NCBI GenBank assembly: GCA_008330645.1
Contig: VLTN01000015.1
Location: forward strand, 543,670 to 607,669
DNA length: 64,000 nt
From: Cafeteria roenbergensis
Taxonomy: Eukaryota; Sar; Bigyra; Bicosoecida; Cafeteriaceae
Direction of reading: 5' to 3'
In this document: in pieces, positions 10,616 through 21,662 of the stretch
How positions within the stretch are numbered: position 1 is the stretch's first letter
Layout: each line of letters starts with the position of its first letter
Position numbers and translations under genes: made by a program
Notes under the pieces: generated by a model
Databases searched by the model: none
What the model was told of the DNA's origin: nothing
Seen by the model: the letters and a program-made list of their open reading frames with translations, nothing else

Positions 10616-11042
10616 GGTCCGTACCGCGCCGCGCTGCAATGCCCAATCGTGCCGCGGAGCCGGAAGCCACCGTCCGTGCCGCATAGCCGTGCTGGTACGC
10701 GCGCGCACACATACACGAAGCACACCGAGCTCGCGACTTGCGCCTCAGAGCACTCGCCCTTGCGGGCGCAGGCGCAAGCTGCATTGGGAGGCGCGCCCCG
10801 CATTGCGTCTCGAGCACTGGCCGATGGCCACGCGTCGCCCCGGCCGTCGGAGCGCAAGGCGCAAGCAATCGCCCCTGGCATCCGGCCGCTGGCTGGGGGC
10901 GGGCGCGGCGCAGCGTTGCAGGGTGCTCCCGGCCTCCCACACAGAGCAGCCGCTGGCAGAGCCGCAGGCAAAGCGAGGCGCGCGGCCGGCAGGCCCGCAG
11001 CCGAAGCACACGTTTGCCCGCCCCGGTGGTGCAGTCGCAGTC
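10616..11042. other. Spacer before calreticulin
   Basis: The 3' region of the carboxylesterase and 5' region of calreticulin. No coding segment was found, and no CCAAT-N9-CCACG stress element was found. Confidence 0.45.
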
Positions 11043-12866
11043 ATGAAGCTCGTTCTCGCATGCCTGGCCGCTCTGGTCGCCATGGCCTCGGCCAAGGTGT
11101 ACTTCTCTGAGAAGTTCGACGACGGTGAGCGCCTTGTCCGTCTGGGGCGGCGTCGCCGCGATGCCAGCCCCGAATCCTCGCGTGGATCGAACGCGCCGCC
11201 CCCTGTCGGCCCAGGGAGCGGCCCTCCACCCTCCCCCCGCGCCCGCCTCCCACCTTCGCTCCATGGCCATGCTCGCAGCCGCGTGGGAGGACCGCTGGAC
11301 CGTCGGCTCCGAGTGGAAGCCCGAGAACCAGGTGAGCAGGACACGTGGTGGCGCAACCTAGGCCCCTCGGCGCCCGGCCGCCCGCCGGCGGCCTGCTCGC
11401 GCTCCGGGCGTGTGCATCAAGGCAACGGGAACGCCTGGCCTCGGGCGCGAGGGCAGTGCGCGCCCACGCTGCCGGCGGCGTGCGCGGTCGGCCAGAGCCT
11501 TTGTTCAACGACACCTCACACTGGGGGCGATCCGCTGCTTGCCGGAGCCACGTGGCCGCCTCTGGCCCCGGGACATCGCCACGGTCCGCCGCCTTGCCGC
11601 TGCCGCGGTGCTCTGGGCCCTCGCCGGGTCCCCGTACAGCTGTGGGCGGGCGGCGGCGAAGACATGTGACAGGCCTCGCGCTGCAGGCCGCAATGAGGCA
11701 AGGCGTTTCGAGGAGCAAAGCTCGAGTTTGGCCCTGCATCCCGCGATCGCTTTATGTTGCCCCCCCCCCCGCTCGGCGCTCTCTCGCAGATGGGCAAGTG
11801 GAACTGGCAGCCGTCTCTTTCGGACGAGGCCGACAAGGGCATCCAGACCGGCGAGGACGCCCGCTTCTACTCGCTCACCGCCCCGCTTGACACCGAGTTC
11901 ACGTCCGAGGGCAACAAGCTCATCCTTTCGTACACCGTGCGCCACGAGCAGAACCTCGACTGCGGCGGCTCCTACATCAAGCTGGTGAACCCCGGCTTCG
12001 ACGCCAAGAAGTTCGGCGGCGACACCCCGTACGCGGTGATGTTCGGCCCGGACGTGTGCGGCACCTCCACCCGCAGGACCCACGCCATCTTCACCTACAA
12101 GGGCAAGAACCTCCTGACCAAGAAGAACCTGCGCGTCGAGACCGACAACAACCCGCACCGCTACACCTTCGTGGTGAGCCCCGACAACACCTTCGAGGTG
12201 CGCATCGACGGCGAGAAGGTCGAGTCCGGCTCCCTCTTCGACGACTGGGACTTCCTTGCGCCCAAGATGATCAAGGACCCCGCCGAGTCCAAGCCCGCCG
12301 ACTGGGTCGACGAGGCCAAGATCCCCGACCCGACTGAGTCCAAGCCCGAGGGCTGGGACGACATCCCCGCCAAGATCCCCGACCCCGAGGCCACTCAGCC
12401 GGAGGACTGGGACGAGGAGGAGGACGGCGAGTGGGAGCCTCCCCTTGTCAGCAACCCGGAGTACAAGGGCGAGTGGAAGCCGACCATGATCGACAACCCC
12501 GACTACAAGGGCCCGTGGGTCCACCCCGAGATCCCCAACCCCGAGTACGAGGAGGACGACAAGGTGTACGCCGTGTGCAACCCGTGCTCTCACGTCGGCT
12601 TCGAGCTGTGGCAGGTCAAGGCTGGCACCGTGTTCGACGACATCATCGTGACCGACAGCGAGGAGGAGCTCAAGGAGTTCGAGGACGCCACCTTCAACGC
12701 CAAGAAGGACGCCGAGAAGAAGGCGCTCGAGGCCAAGAAGGAGGCCGAGCGCAAGGCCGAGGAGGAGGCCCGCAAGAAGGCCGAGGAGGAGCGCAAGGCC
12801 GCCGAGGCCGCCGAGGAGGACGAGGACGAGGACGAGGACGAGGATGACGAGAAGGACGAGCTCTGA
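11043..12866 (+). CDS. CALR: Calreticulin, ER lectin chaperone
   Basis: Three exons: 11043-11124, 11279-11331 and 11790-12866 (403 aa), with phases agreeing at both junctions. A signal peptide occupies residues 1-17, followed by VYFSEKFDD at the mature start. The lectin domain contains KHEQN-type HEQNLDCGGSYIKL and YKGKNLL. The P-domain (about 206-296) carries three IxDPxxxxPxxWxD-type repeats and then NPEYKGEWKP, NPDYKGPW and NPEYEEDD repeats. A Lys/Glu/Asp-rich calcium-binding tail ends in KDEL for ER retrieval. Family role: calcium-dependent binding of monoglucosylated N-glycans during glycoprotein folding and ER calcium storage. Intron 2 (458 bases) ends in a long C-rich tract before the acceptor. 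Length and architecture are normal. Confidence 0.97.
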
Positions 12867-13214
12867 GCTTGTGCCGTTTCCCGTGGCTCCTTCCTGGGCC
12901 GTGCCTGACCTGCCCCCGTGCCCCACGGTCGCGAGTGGAGCATCGGTTGCGAAGGCTGCAGCGCGTGCCGCCTCGACGAAGGCAACGCTTGGTCCAAGGC
13001 TTGGCCTGGCGATCGGCGAGGAGCTGCAGTGCCCTCGTCGCCCAGCGCGAGTGCTCGCACATGTTGAGCCGGCAATTCAGCGTGTCCCGCAGCCTGGCGC
13101 AGCGCCAGCCCGAGCCTCTTCACACAATGGGGAACCACCCCAAGCGCCGGCCAATCGCACACAGCACTTCCGTACAGCAACGGTAGCCACAGACCGCCAG
13201 CCAATGGCCCGCGC
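12867..13214. other. Convergent intergenic spacer
   Basis: This lies between the 3' ends of calreticulin and the PHD gene; no further feature was recognised. Confidence 0.5.
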
Positions 13215-15014
13215 TCAAGCATCCGACTCGCTGGAGCTCCCGCCGTCGTCGCCCGCCTCGTCCTCGGACGCAGCTGGCTCAGCCCCGTCAAAGTCCTCGT
13301 CGTCCTCAGAGCTGTCCGCCGCGGCCGGAGCCGCGACGACCTCCGCGCTGATGAGCGACCGCGCCTTCGCCGCAGCAGCTCGCGCCCCGCCCCTGCCGCC
13401 GGCTCGCGGCGCCTCCCGAGACCCTTGGCCCGCACGCTCGCCGTCGTCGTCATCCCCAGAGCCGTCGCTATCGTCGCCGTCATCGGAGCTGCTGCCGTCG
13501 GAGCTGCTGTCGTCTGAGCTGCTGCCGTCGGAGCTGCTGCCGTCGCTGTCCGTGCTCGGCGCCCCGTCCTCGCGCAGCGTGCCCACGAACTCGTCGTCGC
13601 TGGTCCCGGCCGACCGCGACCGCGCAGACGGCGACGTCCCCTCGAACATGAGGGCGTTGAGCATCGCGTAGTCCACCTGGGGGGCGCGCCGGCCGCTCTT
13701 CGCCGCCCTGTCGACGGACGCCGACCGACGGCGCTTCCGGCTGCTGCCAGCCGCAGTGCGACCTGCCGGCGACCCGCCGCCACCACCGTGGGCGGGGGAC
13801 AGCGGTGCATCGCCATCGGCTCTGCTGGGGGAGGCGGCTCGCGCCGCCGCTGCAGCGATGGCTGCCAGCCGCATCCCAGTCACAGGGTCGCTCGGGTCGG
13901 GCTCCGCCCCTGCTGCCGGGCCGCCCAATGGGTCAACCGCGACCGCTGCTGCCTCCAGCGCATTGGCAAGCTCTGCCACGGTTTCGGCGTCGACGTCCGA
14001 GTCCGTCTCGATGACAATGGCAAGCGCCTCGGCGAGCGCGCAGCAGTGGTCGCACACCCACTCCGCGTCCTCGTCCTCCACGTCCGCCATAGGGGGCGGT
14101 GACTCCAGGCACATGCGGTGCCAGCCCCTGTCGCAGCCCTCGTGGTCGCAGAGCAAGATTGGGTTGACGTCCTCGTCGTCGTCCCCGAGCCCACAGCGCA
14201 CGCACACCACATCGTCGTCGTCATCGTCGTCGTCGTGCTCGCCACCGTCGTTGTCCTGACGGGGCGACAACGGTGGCGCAGGCGAGGCGCGGGCCGATGA
14301 AGCAGCAGCAGCGGCAGGGGCTGGGCCGGCACCGCCGCCGCCTGCAGGAGCCCGCCCACCCGCGTCGGCAGCGGCGCGGGGGACACTCGCTGCGCTGGCT
14401 GCTGCGGGCTGTGGCGGCCCTGGCGGGTCCGAAGCGGCGCCGCTTCCCGGCCGGGCGCTGCCGGCACAGCTTGGGCCGGTGCCCTCCGGCAGGGTCGGGG
14501 AGGCGGGCAGCCCGCTGCCAGCTTCCGGCGCGCCGGGGGCCGGCCAGGCGCCCTGAGCCACGTCGCAGCGCTCGAGCTCGCGAAGTAGCTCTGCGGTCAT
14601 GCAGCGATACTTGGCCACGTCCGCCTGCGCATCAACAACTGCAGTTGAGGCAGGGGCCGGCTGGTGCAGGCCGGCTGACCCGTCGTCCGCAGCCGCCGGC
14701 ATCGCTGCCGACCAGCCCTTCCGCTCCGCCAAGTGGGACTGCAGTGCGAGCTTTGCGAAGCTGAGCTTGTTCAGCACACCTCGCAGCTTGGCAAGCAGCC
14801 GGTTCCAGGGTCGCGAGGCGGCCGCTGCCTTTGCGCCGTTGCTGCGATTCCGCTCGCCTCCCGATTTCTGTGTCTTGGCGGCAGCGAGCGACTTCTGCAC
14901 AGCTCGCTGAATTTCGGCGTTGTCCCAGCCACTGTGTCGGTCGGTCTGTGTCGGGCTCAGAAGCGCCGTATACCTGACCGGGCGTCGCTTGCGGTGTGCC
15001 CGCTCGTCGGCCAT
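13215..15014 (-). CDS. PHD-finger protein with acidic Ser/Asp-rich tail
   Basis: A single open frame of 599 aa. One PHD zinc finger lies at about residues 270-321: CVRCG, then LLCDHEGCDRGWHRMCL, then WVCDHC, giving the Cys4-His-Cys3 pattern. PHD fingers usually read histone H3 tails, so a chromatin role is inferred; the exact partner is not predictable. The rest is low complexity: an Ala/Pro/Gly-rich middle, a poly-Asp run directly before the finger, a basic patch (SRKRRRSASVDR), and a long Ser/Asp/Gly tail with repeated DGSSSD units near residues 475-540. An N-terminal segment of about 70 residues looks ordered and basic but was not recognised. Its start is only 153 bases from the start of the next gene on the other strand. 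Confidence 0.75.
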   Translation of the reverse strand: MADERAHRKRRPVRYTALLSPTQTDRHSGWDNAEIQRAVQKSLAAAKTQKSGGERNRSNGAKAAAASRPWNRLLAKLRGVLNKLSFAKLALQSHLAERKGWSAAMPAAADDGSAGLHQPAPASTAVVDAQADVAKYRCMTAELLRELERCDVAQGAWPAPGAPEAGSGLPASPTLPEGTGPSCAGSARPGSGAASDPPGPPQPAAASAASVPRAAADAGGRAPAGGGGAGPAPAAAAASSARASPAPPLSPRQDNDGGEHDDDDDDDDVVCVRCGLGDDDEDVNPILLCDHEGCDRGWHRMCLESPPPMADVEDEDAEWVCDHCCALAEALAIVIETDSDVDAETVAELANALEAAAVAVDPLGGPAAGAEPDPSDPVTGMRLAAIAAAAARAASPSRADGDAPLSPAHGGGGGSPAGRTAAGSSRKRRRSASVDRAAKSGRRAPQVDYAMLNALMFEGTSPSARSRSAGTSDDEFVGTLREDGAPSTDSDGSSSDGSSSDDSSSDGSSSDDGDDSDGSGDDDDGERAGQGSREAPRAGGRGGARAAAAKARSLISAEVVAAPAAADSSEDDEDFDGAEPAASEDEAGDDGGSSSESDA

Positions 15015-15167
15015 GTTGCAGCCCGGGCTGAGACGGGGCGACTGCAACGCTCCGAGCGGCGGTGGCCAAGCGCAGCGCAGGCTGTCGTCGACGGGGAGAC
15101 CAGCGTCGGTCCTTTCGAGTTTGCTTGAGCGACGACGGGCGTGCACTGTGCAAACGACACGCGGCAC

Positions 15168-16554
15168 ATGCTCAGCAGCAAGCGGCCCAGCCGCTCTGCC
15201 AGCGCGAGGCCCGACCGGGGACTCGCCGCCCTGGCACGCTTCGGCATGAGCGGAGCGGCAGGCGGGGCGGTTTGGGTGTGGCACCCGCCGCCGCGGTGCA
15301 GCTTTGAGCTGTGCGCGGTGCCGCCGGGCGCGAGCACCAGGGAGTTCCTGCGCGAGCGGCCGCATTTGGAACGCCTCGCGCTGAACGGGGCCATGCTGTC
15401 CGACGACACGGCCATTCCGCGCGCCTGCATCGTGAGCCCCAAAGAGGCCAGCCCAGGGCGGCCCGGGCCAGCGGACGTGTTCCTGGTCGCGATTCCGAGC
15501 GCAACGTCAGCCGCAGCACACTTGCTTGGGACGGCCGAGTCTGTTGCCGAGGCTGCTGAGGCAGGGGGCGTCCTCGTGCCCGAGGCCTCGAGTCTGGCCG
15601 TTGCACAGGCGGCGTCGACAGTTGTGCTGACGGGCGCGGCGCCCCGCCGTTGCCTGGATGCCGCAGCTGTGGCTGCCAGCCAGATGCCCGACGCTTCTGC
15701 CAGCGACCTTGCTGCCGCCACAGCCGATGCCGCGACCGCGCCGCCTCACCCCGGAACGTGGCAGGGCGGCGACAGCCCCTTGCCCCGAGTGCCGGGGCAT
15801 AGCTCCTCGTCGTCCTCCTCGTCGTCCTCGTCCTCGTCATCGGCAAGCGCGGCAGTCAGTGCGAGCTCGCCCAGCGCCAGCCCCGCTTCCGCCTCAGCCG
15901 CCGTCGCAAGCGCGGCCTTCCTTCGTGCTGGCCTCTCTGCGCTGGACGGGTGCCCCGAGGCAGGCCTGGCGGTCGTGGACTCGGTGAGCGGCGCCTGCAA
16001 TCGCTGCCCCGCGCGCCGCCCCTCCCCAACCCCGGCTGTGGGGCACCGCGGGCGTTTCCCCTAGCGGCCCGGCCACCCGCTCGCCCTGCCATGTGCACGC
16101 TGCCGTGCTGGCGCGGCGCATGCTATCCTCCTCCCCCTTCTCGACCGCGCACGCTGCCGATTCGCAGTGGCGGGCGGCCTGGGCGGTCGGGCCCTGCCAC
16201 CGTCAGCTGCCAGCATCGCGGCTCAAGGCACAGCTGCGGCCGTTGGGGTCATCCGCGGTCGACCTCACCCTTGGCGCCGTGCTGTCAGCTGACCCAGGCC
16301 TGATGGCCCTGGCACTGACCGGACCCTCTGCCCTCGCGAGCGATGGCGCGCCGGCACGCGTCGACGCCTCGCCGGAGCGGGACCCAGGCGCCGCAGCCGG
16401 GGCGAGCGTAGCGGCGGTGCGCTCTGTGCTCGCCACGCTGGGGGCAGCAGGGCTGGCGTCGGCGCTGCCCGACGACGTGCTGGCAGACACGCTGCGCTCC
16501 GCCGACGGCGACACCAGTGCGGCGGCAGTCATGCTGGTGTCCAGCTTTTCGTAG
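15168..16554 (+). CDS. Unknown protein with CUE/UBA-like C-terminus
   Basis: Two exons, 15168-15983 and 16168-16554 (about 400 aa), phase 0 on both sides of a GTGAG...GCAG intron. A second in-frame ATG at 15246 is an equally good start. The N-terminal 150 residues look folded (VWVWHPPPRCSFELCAVPP region, then PADVFLVAIPSA) but match nothing I recognise. A Ser-rich then Ala/Ser-rich linker precedes the splice site. The last 45 residues, from VRSVLATLG to AAVMLVSSFS with LPDDVLADTLRSADGD between, fit the three-helix size and hydrophobic pattern of a CUE/UBA ubiquitin-binding domain. This is a pattern-level inference. The stop is TAG. It shares a short divergent promoter region with the PHD gene. 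Confidence 0.55.
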
Positions 16555-17058
16555 ATCGCCACTGCAGCGGCGGCCCTTGGAACGGTTTGCTGCTCGGCGG
16601 GGCGGCCGGACAGCCCAGTCCGCTGGAGCTGCGCACCTGGAGCCAGCGCGCGCCTCGTCGCTGGCCTGGCCCCGCGACCCCGGCTCGCCAGCCGCCCAGC
16701 GGCGGGCCTGGACATGGAGCATGTCCTTGCCTCCACCGTAGGCGCGCCGCAGGCGTCTGGGCGCCCTGGCCGGCCGGTGGCAACCGGCGTTTGCAGCTCG
16801 CGCAAACTGGGGCTCGACAGCAGCTCTGGGCCGGCCGGCGGGTCGCCCCGTCCCCGCCCACCCGCGCGGCAAGGCGCCGCCCACCGGCGCCTGCTGCTCC
16901 TTTTGCGCAGACGGAGCCGCTGCGTTCCCCCCACCCCGTTGCGCCCAGCGCCGGCCGCCGCAAGAGCGTCAGTTTTTGGCAGAGCAAAAAACCCAGTTGC
17001 CACGGACCCCTCCCAGTCGTGGGATTTCGCACCTCCCTTGTTCCCTGTGGCTCCGCCC
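16555..17058. other. Spacer before the hydroxylase gene
   Basis: A same-strand intergenic region. The frame of the downstream gene stays open through part of it, but composition and lack of similarity suggest untranslated sequence. Confidence 0.4.
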
Positions 17059-18287
17059 ATGGGACGCACGCCATCGCCAATTGCGTGGAGACAGCTATGG
17101 GCTGCGAGGGCCGTGCTGGTAGCCGCCCTGGCAGCACTGCTGCTGGCAAGCAAAGTCATTGACCCGGCCCTGCAGCTGGCGTGGACTTGGTTGCGCGAGC
17201 AACCGTGGTACAACTCGCCGTTCTTTGAGACGCTGCAGGTGCCCGTGGTGTCGTTCGCTCTGTACCTGGGGTTCAACGCGGTTGCGGCGGCGTGGCCGGA
17301 GTTCGACATGCGTGACGAAAGCGACCAGCGTGCCCACGGGGCGCTGGCACACCAAGGCCGCGCGGTCAAGGAGGCGTCCTGGGACTTTTTCTCCTACGTG
17401 CTGCCGCTGCTGGTGCTGGACTCGTGCACCCGCAAGTTCTACCCCGGCTGGGTGTCCCGCGCAGACTGGCAGTCCGAGCCGTACTTCGGCTGGCAGACCA
17501 CGAGGCTGCTGCCCGAGGCTGGTCCCACGGTGTTTGACCTGCTGTTCAAGCCGGTGGCCGCCCTGCTCTTCTACGACGCCGTGTTCTACTTTTTGCACAA
17601 CGCCTTCCACCGCGTCTCGGCGCTGAAGGAGGTGCACTCCGTGCATCACGAGCACGTCAAGCTCTCCTGGACCACCACGAACCAGCTCACAGTCGTCGAA
17701 CGGTGAGGCCAGTCGCCGCGCCCGACCCGCCGCCCCCCCCCCCCGCGCGCTCCTCCACCTTCTCCCTGATGCTTGCTGTGGGCGCTTGGTGGCACCGCCG
17801 CACTCAGTGCCTCCGCCCACCGCACCCACCGCATCCCCCCCCCCCTCCACTCGCCCAATCGCCTCGCCCCAACCGCCCGGCTCCGAGCCGCAGAGTGTCC
17901 CTCGTGCTGCTCGCGAACGAGGCCCTCAAGCTCGTGCAGGCGCACCCGCTCTCCCGCAACGTGTTCGTCGTCCTCTTCCTCTTCGCTCTCGCCGAGGGCC
18001 ACTGCAACCTAGACCTGCCCTGGGGCGTGGATAAGCTGTGCCCGCTCTACACCGGGGCCCGCGCGCACGTCACCCACCACGACAGGTTCGCCTGCAACTT
18101 CGCCCCCTTCTTCGCCCACATGGATGCCCTCTTTGGCACCTCCAGCCAATGCGTGCAGCCCTGTGTGCTGTTCCAGCGAGGCGACGACTGCGCCCGCGAC
18201 CTCGGCTTCAAGCCCCCCCGCTCGTGGTTCTGGGACGATCTCTTGGGGCTGCCCATGGCCCAGCAGCAGCTCAGGCGGCGGGACTAG
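17059..18287 (+). CDS. Fatty-acid hydroxylase/sterol desaturase family di-iron enzyme
   Basis: Two exons, 17059-17702 and 17894-18287 (345 aa); the split Arg codon joins in phase. The three histidine boxes of the ERG3/ERG25-like family are present: HNAFH (from His180), HSVHH (about 192-196) and HVTHH (from His273). They bind two irons for O2-dependent hydroxylation or desaturation of lipids in the ER membrane. Hydrophobic segments flank the boxes: a first helix near residue 20-40, others near 70 and 165. The intron is C-rich with two poly-C runs. Sequence is not close enough to name a C4-methyl oxidase, C5 desaturase or fatty-acid hydroxylase. The start is an ATG in front of the first helix. 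The stop is TAG. Confidence 0.83.
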
Positions 18288-18775
18288 CGCCCGCAGCGGC
18301 TCCGGCCGGCCAAGGTCGCACGAGGGCCATGCGTCGCACCCGAGCGTGGCGCGCAGATGCATCAGCGCGCGCGCGGGCGTAGCCTTGCAATCCAGAGTGT
18401 CCGAGCGCGTCCGCACCGCAGCAGCGAGCAGGGCCGGCGTGGTCCCGCGGTCCATGAACCCAATGTTCGGCGCAATTTTCGCAACCCCTGCCGCCCACCC
18501 CGCCGCCGCGAGGCACGCATCAAACAGACTCAAATCAACCTCCCAGGGCGAGAGGGCGCAGGAAGGGGTGGGGGCTTGGGGGCGCGCACCAGTCCCTTGA
18601 GCGGCGGCCCGGGCGGGTCCTCGTCAGCAGCGCCTCGCGCCTCGCCGACGGGTTCCGCGGTGAGGCCAGCTGGCGGGCGGCCGAGCCGCGCACACGGCCG
18701 CGCAGCCGCCCTCCTCGCCGACCCAGGCCGTTCGCAGAGGGCACGCAGGGCGCGAGCGCAGCGGGCCAGACGGCC
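18288..18775. other. Convergent intergenic spacer
   Basis: This lies between the 3' ends of the hydroxylase gene and the EF-hand-like gene; nothing further was recognised. Confidence 0.45.
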
Positions 18776-21420
18776 TCAAGCGTACGGGTCGTCGGCCGAG
18801 TACGAGGTCCACTCGGCCGACCGCTGAGCGGTGGGCGAGAGGATGCGGGCTCCCTGGTGCGGGTCGTGGGGAAGCTCGTCCCGGACGGTTCCGAAGGGGG
18901 GGTCGCGGACTCCGCTGCGCTGGGCGAGCGGCGTGTCCACCATGCGGACGCCCCCACCGACGAGGGTGCCGTCCGGCATGACCTCCAGCGCGCGGCTGAT
19001 GGCGGCGCCGCGGTGGCCGCTGTAGGAGGCGTCGCCCGTGACGCCGGCGCCCCGCGCGCTGCCCACGGGCGCGCCGGAGGGCTCTGCCGACCAGGTGATG
19101 AAGTCGCCAGCGTTGCGCGAGGCGATGTGCTGGGGCCCGCGCGCGCGGCGGCTCGGCCCGTGTGCAGCCTGCTGCGCCGCGGAGGCGGCCGGGTCCTGCT
19201 CGGCGGACCACGCGACGATGTCGCGGCCGGCGCTCCTGCCGTCGTAGAGGTTGCGGTCACGCTGCAGGCGGGGGCGAAGGCCCTCCTTGCGCATGCTGTC
19301 CGCCACCTCCTCGGGCGTGAGGGTGGCGCCCTCCCACGAGACGATGTCGCCGTGGCCGCGCACAGCCTTCCCCGAGGCATGGCGGCGACCGCGGACGTGG
19401 GCCTGGCCGTCCTCGTCCTCGTACGAGGGCTCGCCCCGCCCCGGGGAGGCCACGCTGTGGGCGGCGGAGGCGGCCCTGGAGTCCGACCGCGAGGCTGGGA
19501 GGCTGGCGATGACGGAGTCGAACGCGCGGACGAACTTTGCAAAGTCGGCCTTGCCGTTGGCCGAAAAGTCGGCCAGGAGCTTCTCGACGGGAGCGGGGAC
19601 GCCCACGCCGAGGCTGGCCATGCGGTCGCGGAAGCCGCCCACGGACACGGCGCCGGCGTCGAGCTGGCGAACGAGGGAGTAAAGCTGCTGGCGGATGAGA
19701 GCGCCGGCGGAGGAGTCGTACCCGGCGGAGGAGAGCGGACCGGAGGAGGCCACGGCGCCGCCCAGGCCGCGGCGCGCGGAGCTGGAGGCGGCCGATTCGA
19801 AGCGGGAGGGGGCGTCGATGTCGGCGACCGAGTCGTGCAGCGCGCCCGCCACGCCGCGGGAGCGCTGGCCGATGCGGCCGGCCGCGGTGCGGGGCCTGGC
19901 CACGCTACTGCGGGCGGCGGCGAGGGTGTCCGCCGTCACGCCCTCGGGCACCTCCTCGCCGCGGAGCACGGCGCCCGCCCCAGTCTCGGCCATGTGGTCC
20001 TTGTCCTCGCGGCCGGTGGTCAGGCCGTGGTTGTCCACGTTGCCCATGCGCGCGGTGCTCCACGCCGACGCGCGGCCCGAGGCGCCAGCAAAGTCCCCGC
20101 GCCAGGTGACCACGTCGCGGCCGGTGGCGGCGGCGCGCGCGTCGGCGACGATCTTCTTCCCCGACAGGCGCTGGGGCACGGGGCCGCGGCCGAAGATATC
20201 GAGGGACGAGGACCCGCCGCCGGAGGAAGTGCCCATGGCGCCGCCGGACGCAACGGGCGGGGCCATCACAGCCATGCCCTGGCCGATGGTCTGGGCGACG
20301 GCGGCAGTGGCGGGGCGGGACCTGGACCGCACGCCCGCCGCGCTGTGGAGCGCGGCCGGGTCGTCGGGGGTGCAGAGGGCGCGGAACAGGTGCGAGAAGG
20401 TGCACTGTCCCGGCCCGCGGAGCGCCCGCTGGGCCTCCATCGTCTCCTCGATGCCGTACGCGCGCAGCTCCTCGCGGAACACGTCCAGGGCGATGCGGCC
20501 GGTGTCCCACTCGTTGAACAGGGCGTTCAGCTCGCGAGCGAGGCGGCGGACGCGCTGCGCCTGCGGGAGGGACCGCATCGACTCGGGCAGCTTGGCGCCG
20601 GAGCCGGGCAGCGAGTGGCCGGTCGACGACTCGACGGCAGCGCGGAACTCCCGCCCGGCGACACCGCCGGCCATGGACCCCGGGCCCGCGGGCCGCATGG
20701 AGGCGGACCCGGGCTCCTCTGCGGCGCGCCCAGCGCGCGAGGGCGTGGTGGCAACGCCGGCAGCCTCAGTCCTGTCGCGCCCCGTGCCAGCAACCCGGTC
20801 CGCGTCCATGTCGCCCTGGACCAGGCTCTCGAGCGTCCTGAAGTCAATCTGCGGCGAGCGCGGGGGGCGGGATGCCGAGGGTCGCGGTAGCTGGGGCAGG
20901 GCGAGCAAGATTGCGGCCTGCTGATAGTGCCGGCCCAGCCTCCGGCCGCCGGGGCCCGCAGCCCCGCCGGCCCGCCCGCCGGCCGCACGCCCCCCACCCA
21001 GCGCGCCCCATCCAGCCACCGCGGGCGCAGCGCTACCGCGCGGCACGCGTTGCGCCCGCAGTCGGGCGGAGTTTCGGCCGCGAGGGGCAGCCGTCCCTTC
21101 CAACAGCCGTGGTCGCAATTGCGGCTCAACTGCCACCGAATGTTGGCGCCAAGCGCAGCCCTCCGCAACTGCCCAATCCGAACCCACGAGGAGCTTGCCA
21201 GGGCAGCCGGCCTCACCATTCCCGTCGAGCTGTCGAGCTCCAGCACCGCCAGAACGCGGTCAACGACGGCGTCGCCCAGCCGGAGCCCAAGCTCCTGCAG
21301 CACGTCCTGGAAGGCGCCCGAGGGCACGTGCGCGCCGTCGCTGGAGCGCTGCACGAGGCCTTGCAGGATCCGGAGGCGCATCCGCTTTTCTGGGGCGCCC
21401 ACGACGAACTCCGTGTCCAT
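18776..21420 (-). CDS. EF-hand-like protein with repeated G-x-D-[IVF]-x-x-W motifs
   Basis: Two exons, 21420-21217 and 20848-18776 (758 aa), phase 0, over a GTGAGG...GCAG intron. The junction recreates an EF-hand-like loop (LDSSTGM then IDFRTLESL), which supports the splice. Two more helix-loop-helix-like segments follow: FNEWDTGRIALDVFREEL, and a pair around LVRQLDAGAVSVGGF and DFSANGKADFAKFV. Calcium ligands are incomplete, so binding is doubtful. The C-terminal part carries four copies of a short motif: GRDVVTW, HGDIVSW, GRDIVAW and AGDFITW (coding near 20110, 19345, 19218 and 19100), set in disordered Ala/Gly/Ser sequence. The family is not recognised; a cytoskeletal or ciliary role is possible but only a guess. 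It is divergent from ornithine decarboxylase. Confidence 0.62.
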
Positions 21421-21662
21421 GGCGCTCGGCTCTTCGGGCCGGGTGGGGCAGGGGCGCCGCCGCCCGCCGGGGCGCCACCCAATTGCAAACCGCTGGCAGC
21501 CGCAGGGCTCTGCCGCGCCGGCCAGCAGAGCCGCGCTGGCCGGGCCTCACGTCAGCGGCGGTCTTCCCGCGGCGTGGTGACGATGCTCGCCGCGGGTGGC
21601 TGCACTCCAAGCCAAGTCGAGGACCCGGCGCTCCTTCCCCCCAGTCGACCGCCGGTTCCTGC

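Noticed and set aside
10616-11042. ER stress element upstream of calreticulin
   Set aside because: A CCAAT at about 10640 is present, but the CCACG at the required spacing is not.
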